From the NCBI RefSeq assembly GCF_900156305.1, contig NZ_FTPL01000002.1, positions 434,001 through 498,000 on the forward strand: 64,000 bases of DNA, given 5' to 3'. Numbering within the stretch: position 1 is the first letter of the stretch; each line of letters begins with the position of its first letter. The translations under genes and the position numbers were made by a program. The notes below the pieces were generated by a model that saw nothing but the letters and a program-made list of their open reading frames with translations, was not told where the DNA came from and did not search any database. The stretch is from Edaphobacillus lindanitolerans (GTDB lineage: Bacteria; Bacillota; Bacilli; Bacillales_A; Planococcaceae). Shown here in pieces: positions 61,096 to 64,000 of the stretch.

Positions 61096-62910
61096 ATGTC
61101 CGCAATTCCACGTTCAGAAGTAAAACTGGAAGAAACATGGAACCTCGAAGACCTGTTCAAAACCGAAGCCGATTACGATGCCCGCATCAAGGAGATTGAG
61201 AGTGATGCCTCGGCGTTCGCCGAAAAGTTTGAGGGCAAGGTGACGGATGCAGCCGCTGCCCTTGAAGCGCTGAAAGACTATGAAAAACTGTATGAGAAAA
61301 TCATTCCTGCCGGCACATGGGTCAGCCTCATGCAGAGCGAAGACCAGACGAACAGCGATTCGCAGATGCGCGCGGCGAAATTCGGTTCCGTGATGGCAAA
61401 AACGGGCGCGAAACTCAGCTTCTTTGAGAGCGAACTTTCCCAGCTCCCCGAAGAGGAACTAAAATCCGCGATGGATCAATCCGATGAGTTCCGCATTTAC
61501 CTGAAGGATGTGCTCCGGTTCAAGCCGCACAAGCTCCATCCGGAAGTGGAAAAGACGCTGGCTGCCTACCAGTCGACGCTTGATGCGCCATATGATCTGT
61601 ACAACGTCACGAAGCTTGTCGATATCCAATTCCCCGACTTCAAAGCGGACGGCGAGTCCTTCCCGAACAGCTATAACCTGTTCGAAGGCGAATGGGAGAC
61701 GGATCCGGACACGGAAAAACGGCGTGCCGCATTCAAGTCGTTCTATGAAAAACTGGCCGACTATCAGCACACAACGGCCAAGACATATGACATGCATCTT
61801 CAGATCGAAAAGACGGACGCCGATCTGCGCGGATTCAAGGATGTGTTCGAATCCCTGCTGTTCAACCAGGAAGTGGACCGCGAACTGTATGACCGGCAGA
61901 TTGACTTGATCATGTCGGAGCTTGCCCCGCATATGCGCAAATACGCGAAGCTTCTCCAGAAAGTGCACGGCATGGACCGGATGACGTTCGCGGACCTGAA
62001 AGTCCCGCTCGACCCGTCCTATGAGCCGAAAATCACGATCGAGGAATCGAAAAAATACATCTTCGATGCACTGTCCGTCATGGGCGACGATTACTCGGAG
62101 ATGCTGAAGCGTTCATACGATGAGCGCTGGACCGACTTCGCCCAGAACAAGGGCAAATCGACCGGTGCATTCTGCTCCAGCCCGTACGGCGTCCACCCGT
62201 ACATCCTCATCTCGTGGACCGGCAGCATGGAAGACGTATTCGTCCTTGCGCATGAACTCGGCCATGCCGGGCATTTCTACAACGCCCATAACTATCAGGG
62301 GATCTTCAATGCGCGCCCTTCGCTCTACTTCATCGAAGCCCCGTCGACGATGAATGAAATGCTCATGGCGAACCATCTTCTTCAGAGCACGGACGATCCT
62401 CGCTTCAAGCGCTGGGTGATCGCGTCCATCGTGGCCCGTACGTACTACCACAACTTTGTCACTCACCTGCTCGAAGCCGCCTACCAGCGGAAAGTGTACG
62501 AGCGCATCGATGCCGGCGAAAGTGTCAATGCGGGCGTCCTCAACAGCCTGAAGCGCGGCGTCCTCGAAGAATTCTGGGGCGAGGGCGTGACGATCGAGGA
62601 AGGCGCCGAACTGACATGGATGCGCCAGCCGCACTATTACATGGGCCTTTATCCGTACACGTACAGCGCGGGACTCACCATCTCCACGCAGGTGTCGAAG
62701 CGCATCCTCGAAGAAGGAGAACCGGCTGTCCAGGACTGGCTCAAAGTACTCCGTGCGGGCGGCACGAAAACACCAGTCGAGCTCGCAAAAATGGCAGGCG
62801 TCGACATTACGACCGACCAGCCGCTCAAAGACACGATTTCCTACATCGGCGGCCTGATCGACGAACTCGAAAAACTGACCGAAGAAATCGAATCGGCTGA
62901 AGTCAAATAA
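61096..62910 (+). CDS. pepF: Oligoendopeptidase F
   Basis: Cytoplasmic M3B zinc metallopeptidase of 604 residues cleaving short peptides. The N-terminal M3 domain starts LEETWNLEDLFKTEADYDARI. The catalytic motif HELGH lies in FVLAHELGHAGHFYNAHN near residue 387, and the third zinc ligand is expected in EAPSTMNEMLM about 28 residues later. The ATG at 61096 follows AAGGGGGAAA. Well-placed promoter and terminator indicate a single-gene unit. Confidence 0.96.
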   Translation: MSAIPRSEVKLEETWNLEDLFKTEADYDARIKEIESDASAFAEKFEGKVTDAAAALEALKDYEKLYEKIIPAGTWVSLMQSEDQTNSDSQMRAAKFGSVMAKTGAKLSFFESELSQLPEEELKSAMDQSDEFRIYLKDVLRFKPHKLHPEVEKTLAAYQSTLDAPYDLYNVTKLVDIQFPDFKADGESFPNSYNLFEGEWETDPDTEKRRAAFKSFYEKLADYQHTTAKTYDMHLQIEKTDADLRGFKDVFESLLFNQEVDRELYDRQIDLIMSELAPHMRKYAKLLQKVHGMDRMTFADLKVPLDPSYEPKITIEESKKYIFDALSVMGDDYSEMLKRSYDERWTDFAQNKGKSTGAFCSSPYGVHPYILISWTGSMEDVFVLAHELGHAGHFYNAHNYQGIFNARPSLYFIEAPSTMNEMLMANHLLQSTDDPRFKRWVIASIVARTYYHNFVTHLLEAAYQRKVYERIDAGESVNAGVLNSLKRGVLEEFWGEGVTIEEGAELTWMRQPHYYMGLYPYTYSAGLTISTQVSKRILEEGEPAVQDWLKVLRAGGTKTPVELAKMAGVDITTDQPLKDTISYIGGLIDELEKLTEEIESAEVK

Positions 62911-62954
62911 GTTGAAAGATGTCCGGTACGGATAAAACCCGCCGGACGTCATAG

Positions 62955-63006
62955 AAAAGCAAGGGTTGCTGCCCCTTCGGGAAACAGCGCAGTCCTTGCT
63001 TTTTTC
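62955..63006 (+). terminator. Terminator of pepF
   Basis: AAAAGCAAGG and CCTTGCTTTT form the outer stem with CTGC/GCAG-type inner pairing, ending in TTTTTT. Confidence 0.85.
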
Positions 63007-63038
63007 TGCGCTCATGGAAAGACCCGGCTGCTCTGTTT

Positions 63039-63067
63039 TTGATTAGCAGGCCGATATAAGGTATAAT
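63039..63067 (+). promoter_or_regulatory. Sigma-A promoter of the NCS2 permease gene
   Basis: TTGATT and TATAAT are separated by 17 bases. The 75-base leader that follows does not show the conserved purine riboswitch loops. Confidence 0.7.
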
Positions 63068-63142
63068 AACTGTTTGTGGCTTGCCTCATTATTTGGGGCG
63101 AAGCGGGCTGGGAGAGGGATAATTAAATAGTAGGTCTGTATC

Positions 63143-64000
63143 ATGTTCAACAAACACTTTTTTGATCTGAAGGGACACGGCACGACAGTGCGCCGGGAAG
63201 TGATGGCGGGACTCATCGGGTTCTTCACGATCCTGTACATCATCGCGGTCAATTCCTTCATCCTGTCGGAGTCGGGCATGCCGCTTGACGGAGCTGTCGT
63301 GGCGACGGTCGTCACGTCATTCGCAGGGTGCCTCCTCATGGGGCTATGGGCGAATGCGCCGATCCTGCTCGTCCCCGGCATGGGGATCAACGCGATGTTC
63401 ACGTACACGCTCGTCGGCTCGATGGGTCTGAGCTGGCAGGAAGCACTCGGGCTCGTCTTCGTAGCCGGGCTGCTGTTCGTAGTCGTCGCCTTCACCAGAC
63501 TTGCAGGCGTCCTGTCACGGGCGATTCCCCAGTCACTGAAGGAAGCGATCACCGTGGGACTCGGTCTCTTCCTGATCTTCATCGGGCTTGAGAAAGGCGG
63601 CCTGATCAAGCGAGGATCCAATTCGATCATCGAGCTCGGCAATCTGGCCGACCCGACAGTCATCGCCACCGTGCTGACGTTCCTCGTGGCGGTCATCCTG
63701 TTCCTTCGCAATGTCAGCGGCCACTTCCTGTGGAGCATCCTTGCCGGAACCGGGCTGGCCGCACTTCTCGGCATCCTTCCGGGAAAGACAGAAGCGGCAC
63801 CGTCGATTTCTTCATACGGGGATGTGTTCAGCGCATTCTCGTTTGACGGTCTAGGCTCCGCCGCTTTCCTGATCGGCACTTTCTCTCTGACGATGGTGAT
63901 CGTCTTTGAGAACATCGGTCTTGTCCAGGCCCATCTGGATACGGCGGGCCGCCCGGAAAAGTTCCGGAAGGCGTTCCAGGCAAATGCCGTCTCCGCGATG
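63143..64000 (+). CDS. NCS2 family purine permease (AzgA/PbuG type), cut by window end
   Basis: The first 286 residues of a purine-proton symporter. It starts MFNKHFFDLKGHGTTVRREV and continues with AGLIGFFTILYIIAVNSFILSESG, typical of the AzgA/GhxP/PbuG branch. It also shows the conserved NAPILLVPGMGINAMFTYTLV and IPQSLKEAITVGLGLFLIFIGLEKGGLI. No stop codon occurs before the window end, so the remaining third is missing. The ribosome site is weak (AGTAGG, about ten bases upstream). Substrate is hypoxanthine/guanine or adenine by family. Confidence 0.92.
   Translation, partial: MFNKHFFDLKGHGTTVRREVMAGLIGFFTILYIIAVNSFILSESGMPLDGAVVATVVTSFAGCLLMGLWANAPILLVPGMGINAMFTYTLVGSMGLSWQEALGLVFVAGLLFVVVAFTRLAGVLSRAIPQSLKEAITVGLGLFLIFIGLEKGGLIKRGSNSIIELGNLADPTVIATVLTFLVAVILFLRNVSGHFLWSILAGTGLAALLGILPGKTEAAPSISSYGDVFSAFSFDGLGSAAFLIGTFSLTMVIVFENIGLVQAHLDTAGRPEKFRKAFQANAVSAM

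Noticed and set aside
63068-63142. Purine riboswitch in the permease leader
   Set aside because: The conserved loop sequences and three-way junction of the purine aptamer could not be found in the 75-base leader.
63043-63915. 290-codon minus-strand frame opposite the NCS2 permease
   Set aside because: The plus strand encodes an unmistakable permease with a good promoter; the minus frame shows no domain.

Overview
The window reads as chromosome of a Gram-positive, low-complexity-leader Bacillales bacterium with a GC content clearly above that of Bacillus subtilis. The best guess is a Planococcaceae member such as Bhargavaea or a relative. This rests on strong AGGAGG-type ribosome sites, TTG/GTG starts, a DesKR-desaturase locus, a glmS ribozyme ahead of glmS, SelD-MnmH without selenocysteine genes, an OpuF-type transporter and a CYP152-type P450. 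The genus is inference. No rRNA, tRNA, CRISPR array, prophage or intact insertion sequence was found.

Layout. 1-2.8 kb: cold-response fatty acid desaturase (cut by the window edge) with DesK and DesR. 3.2-6.2 kb: YhgE/Pip-type membrane protein with its TetR regulator and a palindromic operator. 6.4-8.6 kb: a minus-strand operon of a Cys-Cys-stop small protein, an ArsA-family ATPase and a YogA-like oxidoreductase. 8.7-12.3 kb: CstA, ExoA and a YebC-family protein. 12.4-14.6 kb: selD-mnmH for 2-selenouridine in tRNA. 14.8-20.6 kb: FetAB-type transporter, Usp, several small proteins, and an MFS pump with MarR. 20.7-24.6 kb: proBA, then a DUF2243/CtaG-like pair. 24.6-29.4 kb: paired SMR subunits with a TetR regulator and shared operators, an aldo/keto reductase, a MATE pump and a deacetylase. 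29.4-36.4 kb: DedA, UgtP-like glycosyltransferase, MetA, SDR and small stress-type genes, two with sigma-B-like promoters. 36.5-43.6 kb: DUF2971, OpuF-type osmoprotectant transporter, LLM flavin oxidoreductase, an unidentified membrane protein and an AT-rich nuclease lipoprotein. 43.8-50.6 kb: glmS with its ribozyme, kynUAB and ilvA. 50.7-64 kb: UDG-like protein, UvrA paralogue, formate-THF ligase, esterase, thioesterase, P450, PepF and an NCS2 permease cut by the window end.

The most unusual content is intergenic. Four tandem arrays have a constant period of 20-21 bp, about two helical turns. Two of them, 56 kb apart and in opposite orientation, share one 20-bp consensus (2841-3160 and 59201-59600). 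The other two have unrelated sequence with the same kind of design (46158-46278 and 58981-59085). A fifth element (57834-58069) is an imperfect 107-112 bp direct repeat. Its internal hairpin stem differs between copies by compensating changes on both arms, which points to a selected RNA or single-stranded DNA structure. It is followed by a strong plus-strand terminator that no plus-strand gene explains. None of these matches a family that I can name.
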